The position numbers were made by a program, and so were the translations under genes. Under the pieces are notes generated by a model. The model worked only from the letters and a program-made list of their open reading frames with translations, had not been told where the DNA came from and made no database searches. This document shows positions 1 to 12,700 of a DNA stretch of 64,000 bases, one piece after another (within the stretch, counting starts at the first letter, position 1; each line of letters opens with the position of its first letter). Origin of the DNA: Antedon mediterranea (Eukaryota; Echinodermata; Crinoidea; Comatulida; Antedonidae); NCBI RefSeq assembly GCF_964355755.1, contig NC_092672.1, forward strand, positions 33,786,501 through 33,850,500, read 5' to 3'.

Positions 1-2218
1 ATTTTTTTTTTCGTACATAAGTTGGGGAACCCCTCATGAAACGTCACAAAATAAACATGAATAATTCATCAGTTAAATTTTCTTGTTCCGTGTGCACCCA
101 AGCGTATATCAACAAGAAGTGATTACACAAGTGCGGTACGATTCTAGGCCTATCTCCGCTGTTGTTGCGGCGTGCGATTTCATAGAAGAATAGCGGCGTT
201 TTGTGTGGATTGTCGAAATAATCAGCCTTTAGTTTATGGTGTTTTTAATATATTTTATTACTAAAGAATTACGTGTTAAAATTATAGTTTCTATTAATAC
301 TATTAGGCCTAATTATTAGTCTCTAAACCCATGTCTATTCTAGTAGTAGCTGTGTGGGTGTGTGTGACGTGTGTGTGTTAGGTATGACCAAAGATTGACA
401 CAATCCGAGTAATAAGTCAGCAAAATTAAACAATAAACATTACACAAAAATACATTTTTAATTCTCGTGGGTCAAATCTTCCCATCTCATGTGTTCATAT
501 ACGCGCATTTTTAAAGTTCCTTTGAGTACATGCATATTGTTTGATAATAAAATAGCAGAATTAAAAAAATACAGTACACAAATTATACACATTCTTTATT
601 CTTGTGGGTCTAAGCTTTCTTTGGGCTATGTCCAATGAATTACTACTTAGTTTAATGTCTTGCCTAGCTGTCGATTAGCCTGACTCGACACATTTTGTGT
701 GAAGAGTGCGCGAAGGCAATCACGTGAATTGACTTAGAATCCTAGGCCTACTGTAGAAAGTATCGTATCGCAGTTGTGTATAATCATGGATTAAAGAATA
801 GAAGGATATGCATCGACGTGAGATCAAGGGTTCCTTGACTCTCGCCGACAGACCGCGGACCGCCCACAATGTTACAGTTTAATTAACCGCATGGTAACAA
901 CGAAACGGTCGCGTGCCTAATATATTGTTTACTGCACATGTGCAACGACATTTAACCTTGTTGGCTACTACGCTTCTTTCGCGCGTTCTTTGGTGGCATG
1001 ATGTTTGTAGATGGTCAACTATTGACTATGTTGGTTTCTGCCGCGATTGATCTACGCTAATGATTTTTTTATGATGATTAAAGTAGCATTTTATGACCTG
1101 TAGTAGCCCTACATCTGAGACAATAACTATTAGTTGTCTCATTTGTTGTAAAATTACAAAATCAGCAAGAATGCTAGCCTAGCTAGGCCCAGGCCTTGTA
1201 CTAACTAGGCTAAACTGGGCTAGTAAACCCTATGATTTGCCGACATTGATACTGCCTAGGTAGGCCTAGGCTAATCTTAAATACTCACCGTTGTCTTACT
1301 TCTTGTGTGAATAATAATAATAGGTAGGCCTACTTCGTTTGTTCGTGATCAAGTTTGCCCTGCGTGTACTTTTCAAAACGACCGCTAGGTAACGAATCGC
1401 AACTATACATAGCCAGCCAATCCCGGATCAGGGATCGCTGTTTTCATTCAATTAGGCCCGGTGATTGGATGTGATGTGGATGACATAACCACTAGCCAAT
1501 CACCAGGCACTACAGTTTAAATATAATCACATCGATAATTAAGGAGATTTATGAAGAAACCACTGCTTAGCCATATATTAAAAAACACGATTGTTGTATG
1601 TCTGAACACCGGCCACGCTAACAACATACATGGTCAAATGCATAATTTAATATTCTATAGATTAACGCAATTTTTAATGACAGAAGATGGCAGGCAAATA
1701 ATGATAATTCAAATATAAAAATGGCATATTTTATTAATATTACCAACTACCTAAAATTACCAGTCGTAAGAAAGTGAACTTTTCGTAGTCCGATTGTGAT
1801 GAAACTAAAACAGAATTATTCAGCAATATATGTTTGTTATCAATTAATCATCGACGCAGACATGTCAATAGAACATTCAGACTGCGCATACGATTTCTAC
1901 ATGGTTACGTTTTGGTCTAAAAAAATGTAACAGTTGATTCGCAGCGTTTTACAGAGGGCCGCGGTTAGAGACACGGAGTTCAATGAACGTGTTTGTTTGA
2001 TTGGCAGCAGTGCTTTAGTATAGGCAAGCGCGTTGTAAAATCGTTTGATGTCACCGTCGATGCATATCCTTCTATTCTTTAATCCATGGTATAATCACTT
2101 CTTGTTGCTATACGCTTGGGTGCACACGGAACAACAAATTTAACTGATGAATTATTCATGTTTATTTTGTGACGTTTCATCAGGGGGTCCCCAACTTATG
2201 TACGAAAAAAAAAATCGC
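1..2218. mobile_element. Mutator-like long-TIR element (left end cut by window start), with a nested element
   Basis: The first ~160 bases reappear inverted at 2089-2218, and the same termini bound the 3.5-kb element at 56907-60422. The outermost bases (a poly-T run, then CGTACATAAGTTGGGG) are mirrored at the right end, which finishes AAAAATCGC at 2218. About three bases of the left end (GCG) lie outside the window, so the target duplication cannot be read. The right flank GGCCGGGCG resembles the GGCCGGGTA target of the second copy. Bases 785-2088 are a separate element inserted into this one. No transposase reading frame is visible, so it looks non-autonomous. The Mutator-like assignment rests on long terminal repeats and on the 9-bp target duplication of the sister copy. 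It probably sits in an upstream MTOR intron. Confidence 0.75.
785..2088. mobile_element. Nested 1.3-kb inverted-repeat DNA element (hAT-like?)
   Basis: The element is bounded by terminal inverted repeats that start CATGGATTAAAGAATAGAAG at 785 and end with the reverse complement at 2088. The flanks carry a direct repeat, GTATAAT, at 778-784 and 2089-2095 (7 bp; 8 bp if the C shared with the terminus is counted). A second copy in inverted orientation lies at 20265-21805, also with a 7-8 bp duplication (GTATGAA). An 8-bp duplication and CA..TG termini would suit a non-autonomous hAT-type element, but no transposase is present, so the superfamily is uncertain. Confidence 0.7.
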
Positions 2219-3698
2219 GGCCGGGCGACTAAACACCGTATCCAGCAGTCATCACTAGGCCTAGCTAGCTCCAGGCCATGGCATTGTCAAACACCATTTA
2301 CTCGTCCAACCGTTTCTTCAAAACGATGTTAACACCCGTGTTAACAAGACGATGTGGACGAATTTCCATCAATTTCAGTTAATTACAACGAAATAATAAT
2401 AAAATGAATGTTTCAATAATACGTGTATAATAAATAGCGAAATAAACATCGCTCGCGAGGAGGGTTGAGAGAGAGGCCAAGGTGGTCGACTCTGTGATTC
2501 TCACGCATGCGCAAAATAACTCCGTGTACCCAGCAAGATAGGCATTTGGCTATGAATTTCGTAAAAGATGGCCTTGAAAAACGAAATTAAAATCCGTTTA
2601 AAAAAAAAATTGGTTGATAATATGAATTAATTTTATTCGATTAGGCTAACATACTTATCCAAGAATAAAAATATCAAAGCAATAAGTAATTACTACCATG
2701 CTTTTGCATCAATCAATGATTTACTGCTAAATTCCTATCTCTGTAATACAAAAATAACTTTTAGTGACGTCACAAAAAGTTTTTCACAGGTTTCTCAGGG
2801 GCGTTTTGAGGGCGTTGTCGTCCTCCAAAACATTAAGTATGACTATGGCAAGCTTAAAACTGATTGATCTACACGTTGAGCCAATAAAATGATATTGCTA
2901 GGAACCCTTTCATATCCATTTTAAGAGCTTCGGCTCATTGCATACCCGTTTTGTATCAAATACGTTTTCCGTTCATTATGATTTGTATTAAACTTTAAGA
3001 AATATTCTTGTGAAAGAAATACTGTGTATATATATTCTGTTGATACAAATAAATGGTACGTAAAGTACCGCGAATGATGATGTAGTCATATCATCTTCAA
3101 TGGTTCGAGGCTCACTCGCTCCATGATTCTGGAGGTAGAACTAGTCTTCCCGGATAAAGACTATAAACCATAGTTCCAGTGTACACATCTGGCTCATGTG
3201 TACTTTAAAGAACCTTGTACATCTTTCACGTCTAGTAGGGTGTTACCCCAGTGTACTAGTTCACACACACAGCCACTGTCACAAACTCATCATATATATA
3301 TACATATATATATATATATACTCGTTAAGGCATCCTGTAATTGGCGATATTGCTGTTAGATGTGCTGTATGTTCGTTCATTCATTTTATTTATTTGCACA
3401 AAGCAAAATTCAAAATATGTTAACAAAATATGAATCAAATTAATAGTTAATGCCTTATAATCAAATAAGCTCAGAGAGCTTTAAGACAGGTTCCACCAGG
3501 AAAAAAGTTGTTATAATATAATAATAATATATACAGTTTGGATCAATGTTCATAGACAGAGACAAACAGGGGTAACAGACGGTACATACACTACGCAAGA
3601 GACCAAGTGTGGACGAAGACAAGACAAACAAACAAAGAAATAAAATTAAATAAAATTGCAAACATCACTATTCAAAATGTTTTATTTTCTCAATGTAG
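2219..3698. other. Non-coding stretch, probably MTOR intron
   Basis: I see no exon here. The segment about 3120-3330 is a dispersed repeat (vertebrate-like wording is absent; its TACACACAGCCACTG-type core resembles 30170-30240 and 49800-49865). A short TA microsatellite lies at about 3292-3321. The reading frame at 3607-3852 is open only because the real MTOR exon (3699-3846) extends backwards into intron sequence. Confidence 0.5.
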
Positions 3699-6600
3699 AC
3701 ATCCCTCAAACCTGATGTTGGATAGACTCACTGGTAAGATATTGCACATTGATTTCGGTGACTGTTTTGAAGTTGCCATGACCAGAGAGAAATTCCCTGA
3801 GAAGATTCCATTCCGTTTGACACGCATGCTGATTAACGCGATGGAGGTATAAATCAACATGTGATTTAGTTAAAGATTGTGAAATACATTACATCATAAT
3901 TTGAAATAATACATTTTAAACACGTATTTTTTAACAACCAATAGTAATGCTTAAATTGTAAATCATTGAAAAAGAAAAAAAAATCAGTTTACATGTGACA
4001 GATATAGTTATTAATTTACATATGCAATTTACATATTTACAGATGACGTGGTTATAGATGTTAATTTTCACATGCAATTTACATATTTATAGGTGACTGG
4101 TATAGATGGTAATTATCGAATCACGTGTGAAAGTGTAATGGACGTTTTAAGAGCACACAAGGACAGTATTATGGCCGTATTAGAGGCATTTGTCTATGAC
4201 CCTTTACTCAACTGGAGGCTCATGGACTGTAAGTTATGTTATGCATCTGATATGCTATATATAAGTAGTGCAAATATCCTAACTTTACCTACAGTAGTAA
4301 TTGAGACCCAAAAAGGTGTCCTATTTCTTAATAAGGTGTCCCCTGAATAGAGGCCATATAGTCTTAAAGAAGACACTTTTAGGATTTTGAATGAGGCCCA
4401 GGGCCTACAAATTGTCAACTAATGTACTATCTTTTGCATTGAAAATTGTAGGCGGGACCCTTGGATCCGCCTATGAGTGACCTATGAGTGACCCTAGAAT
4501 AAGGATGTCCCAAAATAGGGGTTCTTTTGTAACTGCATACTATTCTTTGTTGTTTTATCTTCCAGCAACTCCAAAAGGAAAACGATCAAAATCACGAACC
4601 GAATACTCCAGTAGTCAAACAGGTAATAATAGTTTAGTATATTAAGCTCTACCTACACTATCAAACTAGTTTGACAAAAAAAGTGTAGTGTGGCCAAATA
4701 TGGTAGCGATGATGCTTAAATATATATTGAATGAATAAAGAAATAAATTTGATTGTTATATGACAGTGGCAATAACATTGTGTGCTCCACTGTATACTAA
4801 AGTCTACACTATCAAAAGAGTTCGACAAAAAATGTGTGATGTGCCCAAATATGGTAGTGATGTGACATCATCCTGTCCATATGGGCTCATCACATTTTTT
4901 GTCACATAAAGTTTGATAGTGTAGACAGAGCTTAAGCTGTCTGTGTACACTGTACCTACAGTTTACTTTGAATGTATTGATCTCTTTTCTAGACATCTCA
5001 GATGAACTACATGGTGAGACACCATCTCAAAAGAAGCCAGCCAATCCTGGATCCTCTGTGCAATCATATGGTGAGTATGATCAAATTTGATGTGTAATAT
5101 TGTAATGCTCCTTGCTCCTGCCATCTCAATTTAATGGCCAACAATATATTTTATCATCTTTGATTTAGATATCATAGATATTTATAAACCCAAAGCCAAA
5201 ATAAATAGGACAAACCTATATTAGATGTTAAAGTGGATGGATTTATTAAAATATTAATAGATAATTGTATAAAGAAACGGATGAAAGTATAAAATATGCA
5301 TATAGATATGAAAAAAACAAAAATAAGAAAAAATGTTAATGTAAATGTGTTAGAAGAGATTATTTGTATAAAAAGAGGAAAGCAGTTCTAGTAGAAATTT
5401 TATAGGAAAAGATACAAACAAAAAATAATTGAAAATGTGATAATATTTTACGAAATGAATACAACTTTATAAAAAATGTGTAAGCAGATGATAAAAACAA
5501 ACATTGTTATAGAATACTAATAGGCAAAGTGTACTGAAATGAAATGTTTTTAGAGAAAACTATATGTGAAGAGATAAGGAACTTATGTATGGAAGTAAAA
5601 GATACACCCTAAAGCTCTATCTACACTATCAAACTAGTTTGACAACAAAAGTGTGATGTGCCCAAATATAGTAGTGATATGACATCATCATGCCCTTATA
5701 TGGGTACATCACATTTTTTTGTCACATAAAGTTTGATAGTGGAGACAGAGCTTAAGATAAAAAAAAATCTTTGTTTTAGATGGTGAGAGCGGCATTCAGC
5801 CGGAAGCGCTGAACAAAAAAGCAGTTGCAATTATAAACAGAGTACGCAAGAAGTTAACAGGTAAAGTGCACTCAATAATTTGTTTATAGAAACAGTTGGC
5901 ATCTTACTTTCTTCTTTTTTTTTTGATAAACTTGAATACATCAAGTTAAGGCATATTATTTATTTATTCTTTATTTCGTCATCAAATGTACATATATAGT
6001 ACAATATTACAGATACAAAGCTCTTTAACTAATACATCATTACATAATAAAACAATACCATAATAATACAAAGCCGATGGACCACAAACTGGTAATATGT
6101 TCATTAAATCTCTTTGAGTAAAAATCCCCAGCTTGCATCCATTGATGAGCCGTGCATAGCTTGAAAGTATTTTGCTAAATTGTCTAAACTAGATGGTACG
6201 CTCGCTTCGCTCGCGTACCATCTAGGTCTTGCCCACAGATGGTTCTCGAATACATAATCATTTCAGCGTTAAAAAACTGGCGATTTCAAATGTACAATAA
6301 TGCAGGACAATAATATATGTCGTTTACAGGAACGAATAAATAGACACTGTGATTTATGTACTCAACTAAAATTAGCACTCTGGGAATTTACTTCAGAAAG
6401 AGAAACTTGTCACAAAATGAGACCAATTGTTTAAGTCAAATTTAAACAAACTTAATTTGTGTTTTGTATGTAACATTAGGGTTGAGGGGTGGGGAAGAGG
6501 ATGGGTGCAAAGAGGAACAATTTTTAAATATATTCTTTATCCATAGTAACGAAATATTAATTGTTTTCATGTTTTACAACACTACACTACACTCTATTCG

Positions 6601-8152
6601 GGGAAAATCATAAATTCGATTTAATCGTCAATAAATATTAAAAATTAATTATATAACTCCACTTAATTATTAGGCCTAATGGTTTTCAATTGTTTCTTAG
6701 AGCCAATTCATACTTAAGTTGGTTCCTACCCTACCCATCAAAGTTGTTCTGCGTTTAGGGCATGTGATGTACCGTAGGCCTATCCTCTACTGGTTTTACA
6801 ACGCTACTCATGACAGTGAGGGAAGGGTGATGATGTGGGTGGTTTAACTGCAATAATAAAGATGTATACATAATATACGGCGAGTGAAAACGCCAGCACA
6901 TTATCCGTTTAAAAAAATTTATATCCAACCTCTGCAGCACAGACTGAAAAAAAAAATGGATCGAATTTCTGTTATGAGTATACAGTACTTGCCTTTACGA
7001 CGCCTGAGGGAATAGACGCTTGTGGAACAGAGATTGGAATGTTCCATTCATCGCAAATCAATACATTTGTATAAACGTATATTAAATCTATCAAAATAGT
7101 ATTTTTTAAAGAAAATCGGCCTGTCTTCAACATTATGATACTGTACTCTAGCTGTTCAACCGGTTTTCAGCTATTAAAATCAATTATCATAGGAGGAGAT
7201 AGGAAAATGCGAAGCCTCCTCGCATTTTTGTGGCGGGTATATTTCAAGACGGACATCCATTAGACAGTGTATACCACGATCGGAAAACACCCCAATTTGG
7301 GGCAAATCGTTGAACCTAAATTCGTTTTAATCGTCAATAACTAATTATCTAACTTAATTTAATTAGCAAACAGGGTTACATCAGGTGGTTAAAATCAGTA
7401 TCGAAAGTACGAACCAACTTTATATACCATCGAGTAAAAATTCTAGAAGTAAGGCGCGATTTACCGAATTTTGCCCTTACGTAAATTTATATATATATAG
7501 ATGATTATAAAATCAAATAGTACTGGGTATTGTCTGTTAAAATAAAGACTACAGAGTATCACAACCTAAATGACCTAATTTTGAGATATATTAAAACTGT
7601 ATTAGAGTTAACACCTCAACCATACACTACTTTGACAAACTCCTCCTGTTATATTTTAATATAGGTCGAGACTTTTCAGCAGAATCCACGCTGGATGTGA
7701 AGAAACAGGTTGAGTTACTGATAGAACAAGCGACGTCACATGAGAACCTATGTCAATGCTATATTGGATGGTAAAATACGTTTAATTTTTATGAAATTTT
7801 AATATTTTGATATTGTATATATATATATGTATATCACTTAAACTTTTAGGACCCAGCAAAGTTTGGGTTCCTCTGAATGAGGGCCCCTCAAAATCAGCTT
7901 CCGCTGGCTGGGTCACCCTCTTGAAATATGGTTGAATAAATAAATAAATAAATAATAGATATTGGCCGTAGATGTTAAATCATTGTGTGTTTAACAGTAA
8001 AATGCCCCCTAATTTGGAGTATCTCTCTATTACTACTATTAGTATTATATATTGTTAATTAATGATCTTGAGATTTCATATACAAAATGTATTTAATAGT
8101 ATTCTATATTTAAATAACAAATATTTTTATTTCCAGGTGCCCGTTCTGGTAA
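3699..8152 (+). CDS. MTOR: Serine/threonine kinase mTOR, C-terminal seven exons (5' part outside window)
   Basis: This is the C-terminal ~207 residues of the TOR kinase, the catalytic subunit of TORC1 and TORC2 that couples nutrients and growth factors to translation and growth. Exons: 3699-3846, 4093-4228, 4566-4622, 4993-5070, 5780-5860, 7665-7770 and 8137-8152 (stop TAA). All junctions are GT..AG and keep frame. The first exon holds the catalytic-loop HPSN motif and the metal-binding DFG motif (in HIDFGD), followed by the near-invariant [16 protein letters not shown] stretch. Exons 3-4 encode the variable, serine-rich insert of this region. The last exons encode the FATC domain, ending in the characteristic [12 protein letters not shown]. 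The first exon starts in phase 2, completing the arginine before HPSN. The N-terminal HEAT, FAT and most kinase exons lie upstream of the window. Nothing looks broken. Confidence 0.96.
4642..4934. repeat. MITE family T (TCTACACTATCAAA termini), one partial and one complete copy
   Basis: 4798-4934 is a near-palindromic ~137-bp element that starts AAAGTCTACACTATCAAA and ends TTTGATAGTGTAGACAGAGCTT. 4642-4715 is the left part of another copy. Both lie in the MTOR intron between the TPKGKRSK exon and the next. The same family recurs at 5610-5754, 14698-14836, 28759-28898, 44104-44249 and 48103-48244. Confidence 0.75.
5610..5754. repeat. MITE family T, complete copy
   Basis: The termini TAAAGCTCTATCTACACTAT and ATAGTGGAGACAGAGCTTA are inverted copies of each other, and the interior is also nearly palindromic around a CATCATCATGCCC centre. 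It lies in an MTOR intron. The flanking TA dinucleotides suit a Tc/mariner-type TA insertion, which is inference. Confidence 0.75.
6189..7500. repeat. Dispersed repeats in the large MTOR intron, including a strong hairpin
   Basis: A perfect 13-bp inverted repeat (CTAGATGGTACGC / GCGTACCATCTAG) with an 11-base loop lies at 6189-6225. Further along, 7366-7500 is a repeat whose reverse complement is present at 17862-17972 in the first intron of cluster gene A. I found no coding exon between 5861 and 7664. Confidence 0.55.
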
Positions 8153-9788
8153 CAAATCATGGAGATCGTCAAGAACCAACATTTTTTTCAGTCCTGAAAA
8201 CAAATTTTAAAATGATTAAATTTGGGTTTTTGGACTAAATATATAAAAGAAATCCCCAATATTATATACATGTGTGTATAAAGTATAGTGGATAAATATT
8301 TCAGTTAATTACTCTATATATGTGCTGTATATACAGGGCTGCCATTTATCACACATACTATTTTGAAAATTGTATGTATTAAGAAAAATCATTGACTTAA
8401 ATAGAGTTAAAGATGATTTTTTGCTATGTGGGTGATAAAACTGACTCCAGATGAATGAGTTATTTAATATTAGTCATCAAAGCTTATGAATTAAGCTGAA
8501 TAATAATTATTATTTTGTTTTTGTTGATAACTACTAGAGTTTAATCCACTCCCTCCCTCCTCCCAGCCCTTTCGAGGCTGTAAATAGAATCATGATAGAG
8601 CAATGATTATACAGTATGTATTAATATCATTAAAGAATTAACGTAAGATTATAAGTTGAAAAACTTTCAAAGAAACAAATATGTACGAAAGGCTGATAAT
8701 GTTATGAATTAAAATAATATGATTTCATCGTTATCAGTGTTTGGAATTGAGGTAAGCTGATAAAATTGATTGAGATGATACAATTTGCATCAATGGTAAC
8801 GATGTCGAATAATCATTTTTTTACCATTAAATATATTTTATTATTATGAACACATCAGTAGAACATTAATTCTAAACCACCTGGTGATATACTAAAATTT
8901 AATTAATTAATTTGATTGATAGATTTATAAATACAATACAGCTAATTTTATTTCAACAATATATTTCCACAGATTTGGTATAAAATTCAAAGATACAAAT
9001 TATTTGTATCTAAGTAATGGTAAATTGTTTGTCCAATATGATGTAAAATATTGGCGTTTTATTTAAATGTAAGAAATTATCAAATAAACCATTTTTAAAA
9101 CCATGTTTTTTTAATTTGTGTACAGTATTTTATTTATTTATTATTTTATTTTTATATATATTTGTCCTCAAGCTTAACTGGAAACTGAGGAAATTCGGAT
9201 TAGGCCCTCCACGGCAGCCAGCAGTGCAGCGCCTACCATATCAGCACACCGGGAGACGATCCCCTACTCTTTTCGAATAGTGTACCAAGTTAAGTACACG
9301 GGACCAACGGCTTTACCTCCCATCCGAAGGATGAGGCAATGAGAGTAAAGCATCTTGCCTAAGGATGCAATTAGTATGGTACAGATAACCTCGAACCCAT
9401 GCCTATCACATGCGAGTCCAATATTACCATTACACCATCACTCTCCAGTATATACAGCACCCGCCGCGATTTCTGGACGGTCTCCCATCCAGAACGCAAG
9501 CCGGGCCCAACGTTGCTTAACTTTGGTGATCTGACGAGAACCGGTGTTTCAACGCAGTATGGCCGTATATGTAATGCTTATTCTTAGCAAATATATTAAT
9601 TGATTTATTAATGTAATATCATCGATCAGTAGTTTAATGAATAATAATTGATTACAAATCAATATTCATATAGTTGTTACAACTTTTTCAATATGACACC
9701 AATACGCTGCGCAATGTAATATACTTTTATTCGATAAACATAAACAATAGGTGGCGCTGTTTGAATTACTGTAAACAAACGTGATATT
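8153..9788. other. MTOR 3' UTR candidate and intergenic repeats
   Basis: No exon is visible. A polyadenylation signal AATAAA at 9083-9088 is a plausible end of the MTOR transcript, but AATAAA is common in AT-rich DNA. From about 9140 to 9450 the sequence is a dispersed repeat (CTCAAGCTTAACTGGAAACT.. to CACATGCGAGTCC..), which runs into the 5S-like sequence at 9451-9571. Confidence 0.4.
9451..9571 (-). rRNA. 5S rRNA-like sequence (pseudogene or 5S-derived SINE)
   Basis: Read on the minus strand, this ~121-bp stretch follows the 5S rRNA layout: ACGGCCATAC near the start, then a CAGATCACCAAAGTTAAGCA block and GGGCCCGG, then GGATGGGAGACCG and a GGGTGCTGTATA end. The length is that of 5S rRNA. 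It differs from a canonical 5S at many positions (for example AACACCGGTTCTCGT where GATCTCGTC-type sequence is expected). It is embedded in a larger repeat at about 9140-9450, so a 5S-derived SINE or pseudogene is more likely than a working gene. A second, truncated copy is at 25662-25769. Confidence 0.6.
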
Positions 9789-12700
9789 ATGGCTAGCGAG
9801 AGTGACACATATTCGTTTATACGAAAGTTACGTAAGAAATTGCGACAAATTGAACGTTTAGAAACAGTCAATAGAGTTTTAACGGACGAAGAAAAGCTAA
9901 AGGTTTGTTTCTGTGTATTAACACTTCAAATTACTGTAGTTTTATTAGCTCAATCGCATGATTATGTTTGGCTAGGCCGGCCTTCTGTGCTGAATTTGCA
10001 AACTTGACCTGATGGCATTGACGTTTTCCGCTTGAACCTGTTTGAAAGTTTTTGTGGCTTGCGGGCTAGCTTAGGTCTACAGTACATTGTTGGGTTATTA
10101 TTGTTGTCCGTAGTAAGCTAAAAATGATTTAATTTTAAGGTTTTACAAAGTATAGGCCTCTAACTTGTTAATTGCAATTTTATTAATAATTAGGTTTCAC
10201 GTAAAGAAGATTTAAGAAATACACTCCATGAGAAATTATCAGAACTTGGTGATGAATCCTTCGAGGAAAACAACTTTTCATTTGAAACTCAACAATCAAG
10301 TTTTGAAAGTGCTGCAGTTGATGATTTATTGAACAATTCAGAAGAACAAACACGATTAAAAGACTGTTCGGAAGAAGTAAAAGAATTTGAGATGAAAAGA
10401 AAAGCAAATGAAGATGAAGAGGAGGAGTCTGAAAATGAGGAGACGGTTTCGAGACTGGATGAAAGAATTCCTCCGAAGGTTTCTAAAACTGGAGATGGTG
10501 CCGGAGAAAATAAAGTGCCCTCACCATCTACAGCGAAAGCAGAACTATTGACATTAAAACAAAGAAAGGAAAGTCCTTCACCTAAACAAGGTAAATAACA
10601 GTCCAGTCAAAAATTTAAAGAATTTAACTTGACTGAAGTACATACTGACTCGCCCCCATTTAAGATAACTTCTATGTTCACATTCAGTGGCATCACTACT
10701 GTAGTACTGGTTGAAGTGAACCATCTTCACAGAGACGTCCCTGGTAGCCATTGACATGAAGTTGGCATTTGGATTTACTACTTTTAAATGTTTTTGGCAC
10801 ATGTGCTTATTGTTAAAAATTAATGTTACCTTATCTACAGCTTCAGAAACCAGCAAACCCGGAAAGACTAATTCACAGACAACTAAATTTTCAAAATCAA
10901 CTTCTCAATCATCATCCAAGCCAGGTTCGCCAGCGTCCATATGGGCAACAGCCAAGTTTTCCGTCCATGTTTTCGAAGGACACAACGATCTCATTGGTGC
11001 TGTGGACTGTTTAGGAGATACCATTATATCTGGAGGGTATGTAAATTGTTTAGAAAGATATTGTTAATTGTTAAATGGAGATACTATTATATTACAAGAG
11101 TAGGTGTTGTGTGTATTTAATTGTGTTTACAATTTATATTATATAGTCGAGATACTATGGTGAAAATCTGGAACATGGAGAACAAGGAAGAACAGCATAG
11201 TTTTGGAGGTCATACGGGTACTGTGACCTCAGTTAAGCTGCTAGATTCAATAGAAAATCGCAGGCTTGGTGAGTAGAAACAGGGAGTTGTAAAATCAACA
11301 ACTCCCTGGTAGAACCAAGTACAGTATTTATACTTTAGGCCCACCTCAAAATTGGTAGTAATTCTTATACAAATGATCAATATGGAATCTTTAATCTTTT
11401 ATTTATGTAATTAATTTTTAAATGATTTTGTTTCATTAGAAAATGTTGTAGATGATTTACCTGAAGGCTGTCAACTTGCACTAAGTAGTTCGCTGGACTG
11501 TTCCATTAAGCTCTGGTGTATTTCATCTGCTACAATGGTACGGTCCATGTACACGTACAATCCTGTAACATGTATGGGCTACTTTCCTGGTGTAGGATAC
11601 ATTGTCTCGGGCTCCGGTAAGGATAAGTTAACAAATTAATTACAATCTATAATTCAAGAAATGACCAACTATAAGTAGCTTTAAATATTATTGTAATGCT
11701 TTGTAATGGCCATATATATTTAATATTAACCTTTTTCTGTAGATGGTGGTAAAGTGGAATTGTGGGATATTGAATCTGGAAACAACTTATTTTCAACATT
11801 AGCACATGATTCTGTGACGTGTATTTGGGTAAGTGTCCAACAAACCAAAGCAATAATCAATTGACTACACAGCTTTCGAGTCGCAAAGTCATTTTGCACA
11901 TGCTCAGAATCATGAATATTAAACACCTCCTTTGTCATATTTGAAATGGTTTAGAATTTGCTACTTTGGCGTTCCATACTTGCAATGTGTAAATACTGAG
12001 AAAACATTATTTCCTAATATTGAAATATTTATTAATTATTTATTAGGTTGATGGCAGTCATGCATTTACTGGAGCAGAAGAAGGCATTATAAAGGTTTGG
12101 GAACTGCGTGAAAAGTCATTAGTGACTTTATACAGCTCGGAAAACATTGAATTAGCGCCCTCTAGAAAGCTCTCTGTAGAACCTGTGAAATGCCTTACGT
12201 CGTTCAATCAGAAAATATACTACGGAAACGACGGCCAGAATATAAAAGTTTTATCATGGAAAGCAGGTATATATTTACTTGTTGGAGCAATAGAAAGCAG
12301 TATTGATTAAAATTGAAAATTGTATTTGATTGAATTGATATTGATAGCTAAATATTTGCTGGTTGTATTTTTTGAAAAATGAGGTATGTTCCAACAAATC
12401 AAAGTTAATTTACCAAAACATTTGCTTGTTTGTTAGTGTTGTGCTAATTGTTATGCCAATTATATTTTGTACATCTTGCAAAAGTTTTCCGGTACAGTAG
12501 ATATAAAAGTGGCAATATTAATTTAATTCATCTCTCCAGGTAAATTAACAAAATTGAAAAACCATACAAGCGATTTTGGGTTAACAGATTCAGTGGCTGT
12601 GAAGGATGGCTTGCTGATCTCAACAGGTCTTGATGTAGATAGTGGAAATTCTTTTGTAAATGGTAAGTGAAACCTGCTCTTAAAAGCCTAGCTTTTCTAT

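Noticed and set aside
2147-2332. 61-codon frame at the right end of the first Mutator-like element
   Set aside because: It is terminal inverted repeat sequence that also occurs inverted at 1-160; no coding signal.
10578-10856. 92-codon minus-strand frame inside the WD40 gene
   Set aside because: It overlaps an intron and the exon borders of the plus-strand gene and resembles nothing.
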